A stretch of 22,797 nt of DNA from an uncultured Eubacteriales bacterium (GCA_905206455.1 CAJLHL010000031.1:1-22797), one strand, 5' to 3'. Positions 1 through 8,693 are shown, counted from the first letter of the stretch. Translations and numbers: made by a program. Notes: generated by a model not told the origin, from the letters alone.

Positions 1-59
1 ACCAAAGAAAACGTCTTTTCAGAGAAGCGAAAAACACCTGTCCCGCCGAGATATCATAT
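1..59. other. Left flank, no gene recognised
   Basis: The 59 bases downstream of the hpt stop codon contain no open frame that I can support. In Clostridia and Bacilli ftsH often follows hpt, but nothing here can be recognised as an ftsH start, so this remains an untested expectation about sequence outside the window. Confidence 0.4.
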
Positions 60-620
60 CTATTGCTGTTCGCCTTTCTCCGCCAGCCAGGTGATATGCG
101 GAAGCTGACGGAAACGTTCCTGATAATCGAGACCATAGCCGACGATAAATTTATCTTCTACCGAAAATCCGGTATAATCCGGCACGATATCCGCGGTACG
201 GCGGGCCGGCTTATCGAGAAGAGTGCAGATCCTTACGGATTTTACATTTTTACCTGCAAAATATGTATCCTTCAGATATTTCAGGGTATTTCCGGAATCT
301 ATGATATCTTCCACGATGAGAATATCTCTGCCGGCAAGCTCCGCGTCCGGCTCTTTCTGGATTTTTATCGTTCCGGAAGACTCTGTCCCCATGCCGTAGC
401 TGGAAGCGGAGATAAAGTCGATTTCAAGATCCAGATCGATTTCCCGGATGAGATCCGCCATAAAGATAAACGCACCCTTTAATGTTCCGATAATCAGCGG
501 TTTTTCTCCGGCGTAGTCCTGTGTAATCTGCGCTCCGAGTTCCTTTATTCTCGCTTTTAATTCTTCATTTGACAGCATAATGCCGCCTATTTCGTATCCG
601 GAAATATCTGTCGGTTTCAT
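60..620 (-). CDS. hpt: Hypoxanthine phosphoribosyltransferase
   Basis: This cytosolic purine-salvage enzyme transfers the phosphoribosyl group of PRPP to hypoxanthine or guanine, giving IMP or GMP. The 186-residue product has the usual length for the bacterial family. The PRPP-binding loop reads VEDIIDSGNTL at residues 103-113, with the paired acidic residues E104 and D105, and the C-terminal part carries the family pattern around FIVGYGLDYQERFRQLP. The ATG has an AGGAGG site six bases upstream; a later Met at residue 15 lacks such support. It is the last gene of the minus-strand series in the window, 36 bases after the YkvA-like gene, so the two are probably co-transcribed. Family assignment is firm; the hypoxanthine versus guanine preference cannot be read from sequence. 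Confidence 0.96.
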   Translation of the reverse strand: MKPTDISGYEIGGIMLSNEELKARIKELGAQITQDYAGEKPLIIGTLKGAFIFMADLIREIDLDLEIDFISASSYGMGTESSGTIKIQKEPDAELAGRDILIVEDIIDSGNTLKYLKDTYFAGKNVKSVRICTLLDKPARRTADIVPDYTGFSVEDKFIVGYGLDYQERFRQLPHITWLAEKGEQQ

Positions 621-656
621 TCTCTTCCTCCTGTGCGAAACACCGCCGCCGTCTTC

Positions 657-998
657 TCATTCCTCCGTCTTTGTGTCGTCGATCTCGGTTTCATCGGCCG
701 TCGTTTCGATGATCGTTCGGTCTCTCAGATCATCTTCTGCGAAAAAGGATTCCTCTGATTCCTTCCAGTATTGATCCAGTTCATCTTTCAGATGACTGAG
801 AATAAACAGCCAAAGTACGATATCATCTATGAATCCGAAAATCAGTACAGGCGCCGGGATCAGATCGATCGGCATCAGCAGATATATTATACCAAAAATA
901 ACGAGGAATTTCTTGCGTTTTGGGACATTAGGATCTTTTAAAAGAGCTTTTATGGATTTTATGCGCTTTCCAAGCACCGCAAATGAGACAAATTGCAT
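657..998 (-). CDS. YkvA/DUF1232-type small membrane protein
   Basis: The 113-residue product carries the DUF1232 (YkvA) pattern: a basic N-terminal helix, then a hydrophobic stretch with the typical sequence YLLMPIDLIPAPVLIFGFIDD at about residues 39-59, followed by another hydrophobic segment. It is probably a small membrane-associated protein. The C-terminal 35 residues are strongly acidic, rich in Glu, Asp and Thr, and look disordered. The ATG is preceded by GAGG with a six-base gap. The gene sits between engB and hpt on the same strand. The biochemical role of the family is not established, and position in a housekeeping series does not reveal it. Confidence 0.85.
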   Translation of the reverse strand: MQFVSFAVLGKRIKSIKALLKDPNVPKRKKFLVIFGIIYLLMPIDLIPAPVLIFGFIDDIVLWLFILSHLKDELDQYWKESEESFFAEDDLRDRTIIETTADETEIDDTKTEE

Positions 999-1119
999 AT
1001 TTTTCCTCTTTTATGTATTATTTACCGTATTTTACCGGGCGGCGTCCCGGACTTCTCAACTCGCGAAACGCAGGATACAGACTTCTCTCTGCGCCGGAAC
1101 TTTTTCCTCTTCGTCGAAA

Positions 1120-1752
1120 TCATCCGTTCCGCGTCTGCGCATAAATATCCGGATGTTCTTCTCTCCACGCTTCCACGAGATTTTCGATCTCATCTATCAG
1201 CCTGTCATACCCGGTCTTTTTCAGAGACGAGACGGCGATGAGCGGTTCTTCCGGTTTCATTCCCAGCGTTCTGCGGATAACCGCAGAAGTTTTCGCAGCT
1301 TCATTCCGGGAAATCTTATCCGATTTGGTAGCCACCACGATGCCCGCCAGCCCGTGATACTTCAGATATTCATACATCTGAACGTCCTGCTTACTGGGCT
1401 GGTGGCGGATATCCACCAGCTGAATCACCTTGACGAGATTCTTTCTTGACTCGAGATAACGTTCCATCATAGGGCCCCAGTCCTTGCTCAGTGACTTGGA
1501 GACCTTTGCGTAACCGTAGCCCGGCAGATCGACGATACGGAAAGCTCCATTGATTTCAAAGAAATTTATGGTTCTCGTCTTGCCCGGACTGCCGCTGACC
1601 CGGGCGAAGTTGCGCCGGTTCACCATCGTGTTGAAAAGAGAAGATTTCCCTACATTGGAACGGCCGGCAAAAGCGATCTCCGGCATATCTTCCGGAGGAT
1701 ACTGTTCCCTTTTTACGGCCACCGCTGCCAGCTCCGCTTTCGTGATTTTCAT
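1120..1752 (-). CDS. engB: Ribosome biogenesis GTPase EngB (YsxC)
   Basis: EngB is an essential GTPase of the TrmE-Era-EngA-YihA class that helps assemble the large ribosomal subunit. G1 is GRSNVGKSS at residues 30-38, G3 lies in DLPGYGYAKV, and G4 is TKSDK. I start it at the second Met: GGAG lies six bases before that ATG, whereas the longer form, starting at 1764, has no Shine-Dalgarno site. From this start it is 210 residues, within the usual range. It lies 123 bases after lon, the same neighbourhood as lonA-ysxC in Bacillus. No promoter was recognised in the gap, so transcription probably continues from lon. The neighbouring DUF1232 gene follows after about 120 bases. Confidence 0.95.
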   Translation of the reverse strand: MKITKAELAAVAVKREQYPPEDMPEIAFAGRSNVGKSSLFNTMVNRRNFARVSGSPGKTRTINFFEINGAFRIVDLPGYGYAKVSKSLSKDWGPMMERYLESRKNLVKVIQLVDIRHQPSKQDVQMYEYLKYHGLAGIVVATKSDKISRNEAAKTSAVIRRTLGMKPEEPLIAVSSLKKTGYDRLIDEIENLVEAWREEHPDIYAQTRNG

Positions 1753-1821
1753 ATCCTGCTCCATTCTGCTGTCTGATGACGGCGCTGCCAGGCAATGCTC
1801 GGGTTTTGCCGGAACACGCGG

Positions 1822-1864
1822 TCACAGGCTCTCTGCTCCGCCCCGAAAGACGGGCAGAGTGTGA
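1822..1864 (-). repeat. Imperfect inverted repeat between lon and engB
   Basis: On the minus strand the outer arms TCACA and TGTGA enclose CTCTGC and GCAGAG, with a CG-rich centre, giving a long imperfect hairpin in the lon-engB gap. No run of T follows, so it is not a standard intrinsic terminator. It could stabilise or process the mRNA. The function is unknown. Confidence 0.4.
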
Positions 1865-1887
1865 CAGCCGCTGTATTTACGATTACC

Positions 1888-4347
1888 TTACTTTTCTTCC
1901 TTCACGAGGGCCTCCTCTAAGACCTCATCGATCGTTTCGATCGAACGGAATTCCAGCTCTTTTCTCACGTTCTGAGGCAGTTCGTCGATATCTTTCATAT
2001 TATCCTTCGGCAGAAGGACTTTTTTGACGCCGGCTCTGTGGGCGGCGATGACTTTTTCTTTGATACCGCCTACCGGAAGAACCTTTCCCCGCAGCGTGAT
2101 CTCTCCTGTCATAGCCAGATCTTTTCTCACCGGCGTACTCGTAAGCGCGGAAATCATAGAAGTACACATTGTCACGCCTGCGGAAGGGCCGTCTTTCGGC
2201 GTCGCTCCCTCCGGGATGTGGACGTGAATATCCTTATTTTTATAGAATTCTTCATCAATTCCCAGTTTTTCGCTGCGCGCACGGATCACGCTCAGCCCTG
2301 CTTTCGCAGACTCCTGCATGACGTCGCCCAGCTGGCCTGTCAGAACCAGTTTGCCGGTACCCTTCATGACTGTGGTCTCGATAAAAAGCGTATCGCCCCC
2401 TACCGCAGTCCATGCCATACCTGTGGTCACACCCACTTCGCTACCGCCTTCTATAATATCGTAACTGGTCTTCTTCTTCCCCAGATATGATTCGAGATTT
2501 CCCGCAGTGATTCGGAAAGACGCATTTTTCTTGCCTTTATTCTCCACCACTTTGCGAGCCGCTTTTCTGCAGATGCCCCCGATCTCTCTTTCGAGATTAC
2601 GAACCCCGGATTCTCTCGTGTAGTAATTGATCACGCTGCGCACCGCGCCTTCTGAGATAGAGATCTGTTTCTGCTTTAATCCGTTCTCCTTAATCTGCTT
2701 CGGAATCAGATGCCGCTGTGCGATTTTCACCTTTTCCTCCTCGGTATAGCCTGTCAGAGAAATGACTTCCATACGGTCCAGCAGCGGACGAGGAATCGTG
2801 TCGGTGGAATTCGCCGTAGTGATAAATAAAACTCTGGACAGATCGAACGGCAGATCCAGATAGTGATCCTTGAAATCCTTATTCTGTTCCGGATCGAGAA
2901 CCTCCAGCAGAGCCGCCGCAGGATCGCCTCTGTAATCGGACGCCACCTTGTCGATTTCGTCCAGAAGAAAGACCGGATTGTTTACGCCGATATCCCGGAT
3001 GGAAGTGATGATTCTGCCCGGAATCGCTCCTACGTACGTCCTTCTGTGTCCTCTGATTTCAGCTTCGTCGTGGACGCCGCCCAGAGACATTCTGACGAAT
3101 TCTCTTCCGATGGAACGGGCGATCGAACGGGCGATCGAAGTCTTGCCCACGCCCGGAGGCCCCGCCAGACAGATGATAGGTCCTTTAAAATCCTTTGACA
3201 GGCTCATGACCGCCAGATACTCCAGAATTCGGTCTTTTACCTTTTCCAGCCCGTAGTGATCTTCGTCCAGAATCTTTTTCGTCTTTTTCAGATCGATGAC
3301 ATCCTTCGTCGCTGTATTCCACGGAAGCTCCAGGACGCACTCGATATAGCTGCGCAGCACGGAAGCGTCGGCGGAAGCCGGCTGCAGCCGCAGCATGCGC
3401 TTGATTTCCTTTTCGATTTTATCGTGTGTCTTTTCTTCGAGGTTCAGTTTTTCCAGCTGTGCCAGCCAGCCCTCCACTTCTTCCTCGATGGAATCCTCCT
3501 GGCCCAGTTCGCCCTGAATTGTACGCATCTGCTCTCTCAGATAATATTCTCTCTGATTTTCGTTGATGCGGTTTTTGACCTTCTGAGAGATCTCCTGTTC
3601 GATCTTGAGAACTTCATTTTCTCTCCTCAGAAATTCGCTGACCATCTCGAGACGCTTCGCTACGTCTACCGCTTCCAGGATCTGCTGCTTCTCATCTGTC
3701 TTGAGTTCCAGGTTGGAAGTGATGATATCCGCCAGACGTCCGGGAGACGCGATGGCTTCAATTCCGGGAAGGATCTCCGCCGTCAGTTTCTGCGACACTT
3801 CCACGTAATCCACAAACTGGCTGAAGACAGCTCTTCTGAGCGCTTCCGCCTCAGGATCGTCCTGCTGATTTTCAGGTTCCGGCACATATTTGATCTTCGC
3901 TCTGAAATAAGGCACATCCTGCAGCATCTTGAGGATTTCTCCCCTTGAAATTCCCTCTACCAATACGCGGATGGCATTCCCCGGCAGGCGGAGCATCTGT
4001 TTAATGCGTGCCACCGTACCGAACTGATAGAAATCGTCCGGCGTCGGCAGGTCGGTCTCGGAATTTTTCTGCGTGACCAGAAAGACCGTCTGATCCGACA
4101 GCATGGCGTATTCCAGCGCGCTGACGGACTTCTCTCTGCCTACGTCAAAATGTATAACCATCGTCGGAAAAATAGAGATGCCTCTCAGAGGAATCACCGG
4201 CATCTCATCAGACGGTCTGCTCTCCACGTGTACGAGATCCTCGATCATCTTATCGAAAATCTCATCTCCGTTTTCTTCGTCCATCTCGCCGATATTCTCA
4301 GCTTCGGAAGCCGTTTTCAGCATATCTTTTGGATCATGGTCTGACAT
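1888..4347 (-). CDS. lon: ATP-dependent Lon protease (LonA)
   Basis: Lon is a cytosolic hexameric AAA+ serine protease that degrades damaged and short-lived regulatory proteins. The 819-residue chain has the complete LonA order: an N-terminal substrate-binding domain from about residue 48, a coiled-coil region around 240-310, an AAA+ module with Walker A GPPGVGKT at 396-403 and Walker B LLDEID around 461-466, and a C-terminal protease domain with catalytic S722 in PKDGPSAG and K765 in KEKVIAAH. The first 45 residues are an acidic leader not needed for the fold. The ATG has AAGGAGGT upstream. ClpX lies just upstream and a hairpin with a short U-rich tail separates them; I see no separate lon promoter, so read-through from clpX is likely. 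Confidence 0.98.
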   Translation of the reverse strand: MSDHDPKDMLKTASEAENIGEMDEENGDEIFDKMIEDLVHVESRPSDEMPVIPLRGISIFPTMVIHFDVGREKSVSALEYAMLSDQTVFLVTQKNSETDLPTPDDFYQFGTVARIKQMLRLPGNAIRVLVEGISRGEILKMLQDVPYFRAKIKYVPEPENQQDDPEAEALRRAVFSQFVDYVEVSQKLTAEILPGIEAIASPGRLADIITSNLELKTDEKQQILEAVDVAKRLEMVSEFLRRENEVLKIEQEISQKVKNRINENQREYYLREQMRTIQGELGQEDSIEEEVEGWLAQLEKLNLEEKTHDKIEKEIKRMLRLQPASADASVLRSYIECVLELPWNTATKDVIDLKKTKKILDEDHYGLEKVKDRILEYLAVMSLSKDFKGPIICLAGPPGVGKTSIARSIARSIGREFVRMSLGGVHDEAEIRGHRRTYVGAIPGRIITSIRDIGVNNPVFLLDEIDKVASDYRGDPAAALLEVLDPEQNKDFKDHYLDLPFDLSRVLFITTANSTDTIPRPLLDRMEVISLTGYTEEEKVKIAQRHLIPKQIKENGLKQKQISISEGAVRSVINYYTRESGVRNLEREIGGICRKAARKVVENKGKKNASFRITAGNLESYLGKKKTSYDIIEGGSEVGVTTGMAWTAVGGDTLFIETTVMKGTGKLVLTGQLGDVMQESAKAGLSVIRARSEKLGIDEEFYKNKDIHVHIPEGATPKDGPSAGVTMCTSMISALTSTPVRKDLAMTGEITLRGKVLPVGGIKEKVIAAHRAGVKKVLLPKDNMKDIDELPQNVRKELEFRSIETIDEVLEEALVKEEK

Positions 4348-4378
4348 ATTTGTCCACCTCCTTATTTTGCCTGCAAAT

Positions 4379-4404
4379 AAAGGGGCATAAAGCTATGCCC
4401 CTTT
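4379..4404 (-). terminator. Hairpin overlapping the clpX stop codon
   Basis: On the minus strand AAAGGGGCATA and TATGCCCCTTT form a perfect 11-base-pair stem with a four-base loop, followed by ATTT. The last three sense codons and the TAG stop of clpX are inside the 5' arm. It resembles an intrinsic terminator or attenuator but has a short U tract, so partial read-through into lon is plausible. Confidence 0.65.
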
Positions 4405-5661
4405 CGAATCTGTTTCCGTTTCGTCCCCGTTCAGTACAAGCGCCGGCTGTGCTGCACCGTCCACGGTGTCTTTTGTGATGACGCACTTTCTGACATCCTG
4501 ACGGGACGGGATCTCAAACATCACGTCGGTCATGAGACCTTCCATAATACTTCTGAGTCCTCTTGCTCCGGTTTTTCTCTCTATTGCTTTTTCCGCGATC
4601 TTGACCATCGCGTCGTCCTCAATTTCCAGCTCTACATTGTCCATTGAGAAAAGCTTCTTGTACTGCTTCAAAAGAGCATTCTTCGGTTCGATGATGATTC
4701 TCACAAGTGTTTCAGTATCAAGCTCATCAAGCGTTACCATCACAGGAAGTCTTCCCACGAATTCAGGAATAAGTCCGAACTTCAGCAGATCCTCGGGCTG
4801 AATCTTCTTCAGCAGTTCTCCGCTGGTCTCCTTGACTGATTTGATCTCTGAATTAAACCCGATCGTCTTTTTGCCGATACGCCTGCTGATCACCTGATCC
4901 ATGCCGTCAAAAGCGCCGCCGCAGATGAACAGAATATTTGTCGTATCGATCTGAAGGAATTCCTGATGCGGATGTTTCCTGCCGCCCTGCGGCGGAACAT
5001 TCGCCACCGTGCCCTCCAGAATTTTCAGGAGCGCCTGCTGAACACCTTCACCGCTCACATCCCTTGTAATAGAGACATTTTCAGACTTTCTCGCGATCTT
5101 GTCGATTTCATCGATATATATTATACCCTTCTGAGCCCGTTCTATATCAAAATCCGCCGCCTGAATTAATTTTAAAAGAATATTTTCCACATCCTCGCCT
5201 ACGTAGCCGGCTTCCGTGAGCGCCGTAGCGTCCGCAATAGCAAAGGGAACATCCAGAATTTTCGCCAGTGTCTGTGCCAGCAGAGTCTTTCCGGAACCTG
5301 TCGGTCCGATCATGATGATATTGCTCTTTTGGATTTCCACGTCGTCATCCGTCACATCCGCGTTGTTGATTCTCTTATAGTGATTGTATACCGCTACAGC
5401 CAGATTTTTTTTTGCAGAATCCTGACCGATGACATACTGCGCCAGAGTCTCGGCAATTTCTTTCGGCTTGGGCAGTTCGGCCAGTTCATATTCCTCAGCG
5501 CGCTCGTCTGCCGCAAACTCTTCCCGGATGATATCCTCGCACAAAGCGATACACTCATCACAGATATAGACGCCCGGTCCCGCAACGAGACGGCGTACCT
5601 GATCCTGCGGCTTTCCGCAGAAAGAGCACGTAAGCTGCCTGGAATCGTCAAATTTCGTCAT
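4393..5661 (-). CDS. clpX: ATP-dependent Clp protease ATP-binding subunit ClpX
   Basis: ClpX is the AAA+ unfoldase that recognises, unfolds and passes substrates into ClpP. From the chosen start the product is 422 residues. The N-terminal zinc-binding domain has C12, C15, C34 and C37; Walker A is GPTGSGKT at 119-126; the GYVG pore loop is at 152-155; Walker B with D184 and E185 follows; and the IGF loop required to dock on ClpP is visible in KKTIGFNSE. The open frame extends ten codons further upstream, but AGAGGAGG lies four bases before the internal ATG used here, which also matches the normal N terminus. It follows clpP by 41 bases, so the pair is co-transcribed. A hairpin overlaps its stop codon. 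Confidence 0.97.
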   Translation of the reverse strand: MTKFDDSRQLTCSFCGKPQDQVRRLVAGPGVYICDECIALCEDIIREEFAADERAEEYELAELPKPKEIAETLAQYVIGQDSAKKNLAVAVYNHYKRINNADVTDDDVEIQKSNIIMIGPTGSGKTLLAQTLAKILDVPFAIADATALTEAGYVGEDVENILLKLIQAADFDIERAQKGIIYIDEIDKIARKSENVSITRDVSGEGVQQALLKILEGTVANVPPQGGRKHPHQEFLQIDTTNILFICGGAFDGMDQVISRRIGKKTIGFNSEIKSVKETSGELLKKIQPEDLLKFGLIPEFVGRLPVMVTLDELDTETLVRIIIEPKNALLKQYKKLFSMDNVELEIEDDAMVKIAEKAIERKTGARGLRSIMEGLMTDVMFEIPSRQDVRKCVITKDTVDGAAQPALVLNGDETETDSKGA

Positions 5662-5702
5662 TTTGCCTCCTCTTGTCAAATGGCAAGTCAATCAAAATCT
5701 TC

Positions 5703-6284
5703 TTATCTGTATGTCACTACCTTGTCGATCAGACCATAAGCCGCAGCTTCGTCCGCATCGAGGAAATTATCGCGGTCCGTGTCCTTTTCGATCACAGACA
5801 GACGCTGACCGGTATTCACCGCCAGAATCCTGTTGAGTCTGTCTCTGACCTTGATGATCCTCTCCGCATGGATTTTCATATCCTCCGCCTGTCCCTGCAT
5901 ACCGCCCAGAGGCTGATGGATCATAATCTCAGCGTTCGGAAGAGCAAATCTCTTCCCTTTCGCTCCGGAGGAGAGAAGAAAGGCCCCCATGCTGGCAGCC
6001 ATTCCCACACAGATGGTGGATACGTCCGGCTTGATATACTGCATCGTATCGTAAATCGCCATACCGGCTGTCACCGAACCGCCCGGGCTGTTGATATAGA
6101 AACTGATATCCGCATCGGGATCCTCGGATTCCAAAAACAGAAGCTGGGCGATGACCAGACTCGCCGTATGATCGTTTACCTCTTCTCCAAGGAATATGAT
6201 GCGGTCCTTGAGAAGTCTGGAATAAATATCGTAGGAGCGTTCGCCTTTGGCGGTCTGCTCTACGACCATAGGTATCAATGCCAT
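5703..6284 (-). CDS. clpP: ATP-dependent Clp protease proteolytic subunit ClpP
   Basis: ClpP forms the barrel-shaped serine protease chamber that works with ClpX and, in many Firmicutes, ClpC or ClpE. The 193-residue chain has the full-length family fold. The catalytic residues are S98 in GMAASMG, H123 in MIHQPLGG and D172 in the DTDRDNF motif. The glycine-rich strand SPGGSVTAGMAIYDTM is intact. AGGAGG lies seven bases upstream of the ATG. It lies between tig and clpX; the 199-base gap from tig has an 11-base-pair hairpin but no convincing promoter, so at least part of its expression may come from the tig promoter. Confidence 0.98.
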   Translation of the reverse strand: MALIPMVVEQTAKGERSYDIYSRLLKDRIIFLGEEVNDHTASLVIAQLLFLESEDPDADISFYINSPGGSVTAGMAIYDTMQYIKPDVSTICVGMAASMGAFLLSSGAKGKRFALPNAEIMIHQPLGGMQGQAEDMKIHAERIIKVRDRLNRILAVNTGQRLSVIEKDTDRDNFLDADEAAAYGLIDKVVTYR

Positions 6285-6309
6285 TAAAAATCCTCCTCAT
6301 GACAAGATG

Positions 6310-6340
6310 AAATAGGATCTATACGAGACAGATCCTATTT
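6310..6340 (-). repeat. Perfect 11-bp hairpin between tig and clpP
   Basis: Arms AAATAGGATCT and AGATCCTATTT pair perfectly around a nine-base loop, 26 bases upstream of the clpP start codon. On the minus strand only three T residues follow the stem, so termination would be weak. It may be an RNA processing or stability element in the clpP leader. Confidence 0.55.
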
Positions 6341-6483
6341 CCTGACTTTCTGAATAATACTTTTTGCCGCCGTCTGACCGGCACAGCCGTGAAAATAACG
6401 ATAAAAAATTATTTTCTTTCTCTAACTGCCGCCGATACCGGCTTTTTGAAAGCGAATGCTGCCCGAAGCGGAATTTTTCCCGA

Positions 6484-7821
6484 CTATTCTGCAGGGAATT
6501 TCGGCGTATCGTCGATTTCTTCCGGATCGACCTCTTCGATCACCGCATTTTCAGTGAGCATATCCACTGCCTTTTTCGCGCAGATCTCTTTCCTGATATA
6601 CTTGACGTCCTCTCCTACGATTTCAGCCATCTTCTCCGGCGTTACACCGTACTGTACAGACATCTTTTTAAATTCTTCCTGAACTTCTTCCTCTGTGGCT
6701 TCGAACCCTTCCTGCTTCGCAATGGCTTCGATGATGAGACGAGTCTTGACCTTCTTCTCCGCTTCCATTCTCACCTGTTCTCTGAACTCCTCCATCTCTG
6801 TATGAGTCGCTTCCAGGTAACTCTTCAGATTCATGCCGTTGTAGCTCAGCTGCTGGTCGAAGTTTCTGAGAAGTTCGTCGATCTGATGTTCCACCATCAC
6901 TTCAGGAATGTCGATCACCGTCTCTTCATATAAAGTCTTCAGGATTTCATTCTGAGCCCTGTTTTCGTTCTGCTGCTTTTTATTGTCCTCCACTCTCCTG
7001 CGGATGTCTTCTTTCCATTCTTCGAGGGTGTCGAATTCGCTGCATTCTTTCGCGAGATCATCGTCGATCTCCGGAAGTTCCTCTTCCATAACCTCGTGAA
7101 CTTTGCATTTGAATGTTACGATCTGTCCTGCCAGCTTATCGCCCGGATAATCGATCGGGAAAGTAACTTCCAGCTCCTTTTCGTCGCCTGCCTTCACGCC
7201 GACTAACTGTTCTTCAAATCCCGGAATGAACTCGTGAGAACCCAGCTTCAGCTTGTGACCCTCCGCCGCGCCGCCTTCAAAAGCGACGCCGTCTTTGTCG
7301 TAACCGGTATAGTCGATTACTACGGTGTCTCCTTCGAGAGCCTCCCGCTCCACGGTGATCAGTCTCGCGTTTCTGTGTGCATAGCTTCTGAGCTGCGTGG
7401 CGATATCGTCCTCTGTCACTTCAGGCTTCGGGACCTCTACGCGCACGCCTTTATAATTGTCGATCTTCACTTCAGGTTCTGTGATAAACTTGATATTGAA
7501 AACGATGCCTTTACCGTCCTCAAGGACCTGATCCCCCAGATCGATCTCAGGGTGATCTACCGGCTCATAACCGATCTCTTCGAGAGCCGCCGGATAATTA
7601 TCGTTAAACGCTTCTGTGAGCGCGTCCTCATAGAAAACGTCCTTGCCGTATATGGATTCGATAAGCTTTCTAGGAGCTTTGCCTTTTCTGAAACCGTTTA
7701 CAGAGAAGAGATGCTTTTTCGCCTGATAAGACTTATTGATCGCCTTTGTAAATTCTTCTGCCGTAATTTCCATCGTCATGCTGACCGTATTGATTTCTCT
7801 GTTGATGAAAGTTGCTTTCAT
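6484..7821 (-). CDS. tig: Trigger factor (ribosome-associated chaperone and prolyl isomerase)
   Basis: Trigger factor binds near the exit of the ribosome tunnel and shields new polypeptides. The 445-residue product has an N-terminal ribosome-binding domain with the signature GFRKGKAPR at residues 43-51, a central FKBP-type prolyl isomerase domain at roughly 160-245 (DYTGYDKDGVAFEGG, then GFEEQLVGVKAGDE), and a long helical C-terminal chaperone domain. It ends in an acidic tail, as many Firmicutes trigger factors do. GGGAGG lies 12 bases upstream of the ATG, and AAGGAT is closer. A near-consensus promoter lies about 40 bases upstream. It heads the tig-clpP-clpX-lon protein quality-control series. 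Confidence 0.97.
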   Translation of the reverse strand: MKATFINREINTVSMTMEITAEEFTKAINKSYQAKKHLFSVNGFRKGKAPRKLIESIYGKDVFYEDALTEAFNDNYPAALEEIGYEPVDHPEIDLGDQVLEDGKGIVFNIKFITEPEVKIDNYKGVRVEVPKPEVTEDDIATQLRSYAHRNARLITVEREALEGDTVVIDYTGYDKDGVAFEGGAAEGHKLKLGSHEFIPGFEEQLVGVKAGDEKELEVTFPIDYPGDKLAGQIVTFKCKVHEVMEEELPEIDDDLAKECSEFDTLEEWKEDIRRRVEDNKKQQNENRAQNEILKTLYEETVIDIPEVMVEHQIDELLRNFDQQLSYNGMNLKSYLEATHTEMEEFREQVRMEAEKKVKTRLIIEAIAKQEGFEATEEEVQEEFKKMSVQYGVTPEKMAEIVGEDVKYIRKEICAKKAVDMLTENAVIEEVDPEEIDDTPKFPAE

Positions 7822-7862
7822 ATCCTTATTTATCCTCCCGCAATTTTTTCATAGTATTTAAA

Positions 7863-7891
7863 ATTATACCCTGATTTTGACCTGTTGTAAA
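7863..7891 (-). promoter_or_regulatory. Sigma-A-type promoter of tig
   Basis: On the minus strand TTTACA (7886-7891) and TATAAT (7863-7868) are separated by 17 bases and lie upstream of tig. This is the only strong promoter seen for the tig-clpP-clpX-lon series. A GGTCAAA heptamer in the spacer resembles half of a CtsR site but has no matching second half. Confidence 0.75.
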
Positions 7892-7938
7892 GTCTCCCCA
7901 AGGGTGTCGATCGCCATTATCCGCGGTTTTATGCGCCC

Positions 7939-8568
7939 TTACGAGTTTTTCTGATACAGTTCGATCCCCCTTGCGTATTTCGATACGATTCCCGGACGAA
8001 GAGAAAATTTATCTGCCAAATCCCGCCCGATCGCTTCGATATCCTCCACATCTCCGGAAAAGAGCTCCAGCTCCAGTTCTCTGATATCCGCGTTGCCGCC
8101 TGAGGTAATAATTTTTCCCGTATCCAGAGCCGCTTCACAGATGGTCTTTCCCGTATCGATCCGCATGGTCCTGCGGGTAAAACTGGTCTCCACCGTCGGA
8201 ATGAGTTTCCGTTCTCCGGCCAGTTCTATTAACTCTCTTCCTTTTTCACTTTCCGCAAAAACTTTCAGAGAAGGCTCTTCAGCATCCGATTTTTCGCAGA
8301 GCGGCAGGTTGAGTTCCTCACGCTCGTGAAGCGCTTCGTCACTTGTACCTCCCCATTTGAGCGTTGCTACATATCGGTCGTTTTCTTTTCTGATGCGGAA
8401 AGCTGCGTCGACGCTTCTCAGCAGGCCGTCCTCGGTGTCGTAATAGACAGCTCTCATGTTCGTCTCCGCGTGAAGATCCACCTCGCCGTATTTTCCGAAC
8501 ACCGACGGATCCCAAAGTTTTTTCTGCGTTTCCTCATCCTCGATCAGATATTTAAGTTCGATTTCCAT
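7939..8568 (-). CDS. CYTH-domain (triphosphate tunnel) protein
   Basis: The 209-residue protein starts with EIELKY, giving the ExExK metal-binding motif E2, E4, K6 that defines CYTH or triphosphate tunnel metalloenzymes. Alternating Arg, Lys and Glu on predicted strands (FRIRKEN, ATLKWGG, RELELELFSGD, SKYARGI) fits the beta-tunnel that binds triphosphate-type substrates. Known relatives are inorganic triphosphatases, class IV adenylate cyclases and thiamine triphosphatases; the short single-domain form with no CHAD domain most often suggests a triphosphatase, but the substrate cannot be assigned here. AGGAG lies six bases before the ATG. It has its own promoter candidate and is divergent from the rubrerythrin. 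Confidence 0.88.
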   Translation of the reverse strand: MEIELKYLIEDEETQKKLWDPSVFGKYGEVDLHAETNMRAVYYDTEDGLLRSVDAAFRIRKENDRYVATLKWGGTSDEALHEREELNLPLCEKSDAEEPSLKVFAESEKGRELIELAGERKLIPTVETSFTRRTMRIDTGKTICEAALDTGKIITSGGNADIRELELELFSGDVEDIEAIGRDLADKFSLRPGIVSKYARGIELYQKNS

Positions 8569-8621
8569 AAAACACTCCTAAATAGATCTTTTCCTCGCCT
8601 CCGATAGAGCATTTACGTGAC

Positions 8622-8650
8622 ATTGTACCATATCGATTTTTTATTTACAA
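8622..8650 (-). promoter_or_regulatory. Promoter of the CYTH gene
   Basis: On the minus strand TTGTAA (8645-8650), a 17-base spacer and TACAAT (8622-8627) form a sigma-A-type promoter; TGG just before the -10 gives an extended -10. It reads towards the CYTH gene, with a leader of about 50 bases. Confidence 0.65.
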
Positions 8651-8665
8651 GCAAAACCGTAATAA

Positions 8666-8693
8666 TTCAACGGTGCAGCGGACATACTATCAT
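8666..8693 (+). promoter_or_regulatory. Tentative promoter of the rubrerythrin gene
   Basis: TTCAAC (8666-8671), a 16-base spacer and TATCAT (8688-8693) are the best pair I can find upstream of the rubrerythrin gene. Both boxes are only partial matches. I found no PerR-type box by eye. Confidence 0.3.

Noticed and set aside
5662..5691. Longer clpX start ten codons upstream
   Set aside because: The extra codons contain the AGAGGAGG ribosome binding site of the normal start and have no family similarity.
7869..7891. Possible CtsR operator in the tig promoter
   Set aside because: GGTCAAA fits one CtsR heptamer, but the second heptamer after the three-base spacer is AGGGTAT, which does not match. 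A single seven-base match is not enough.
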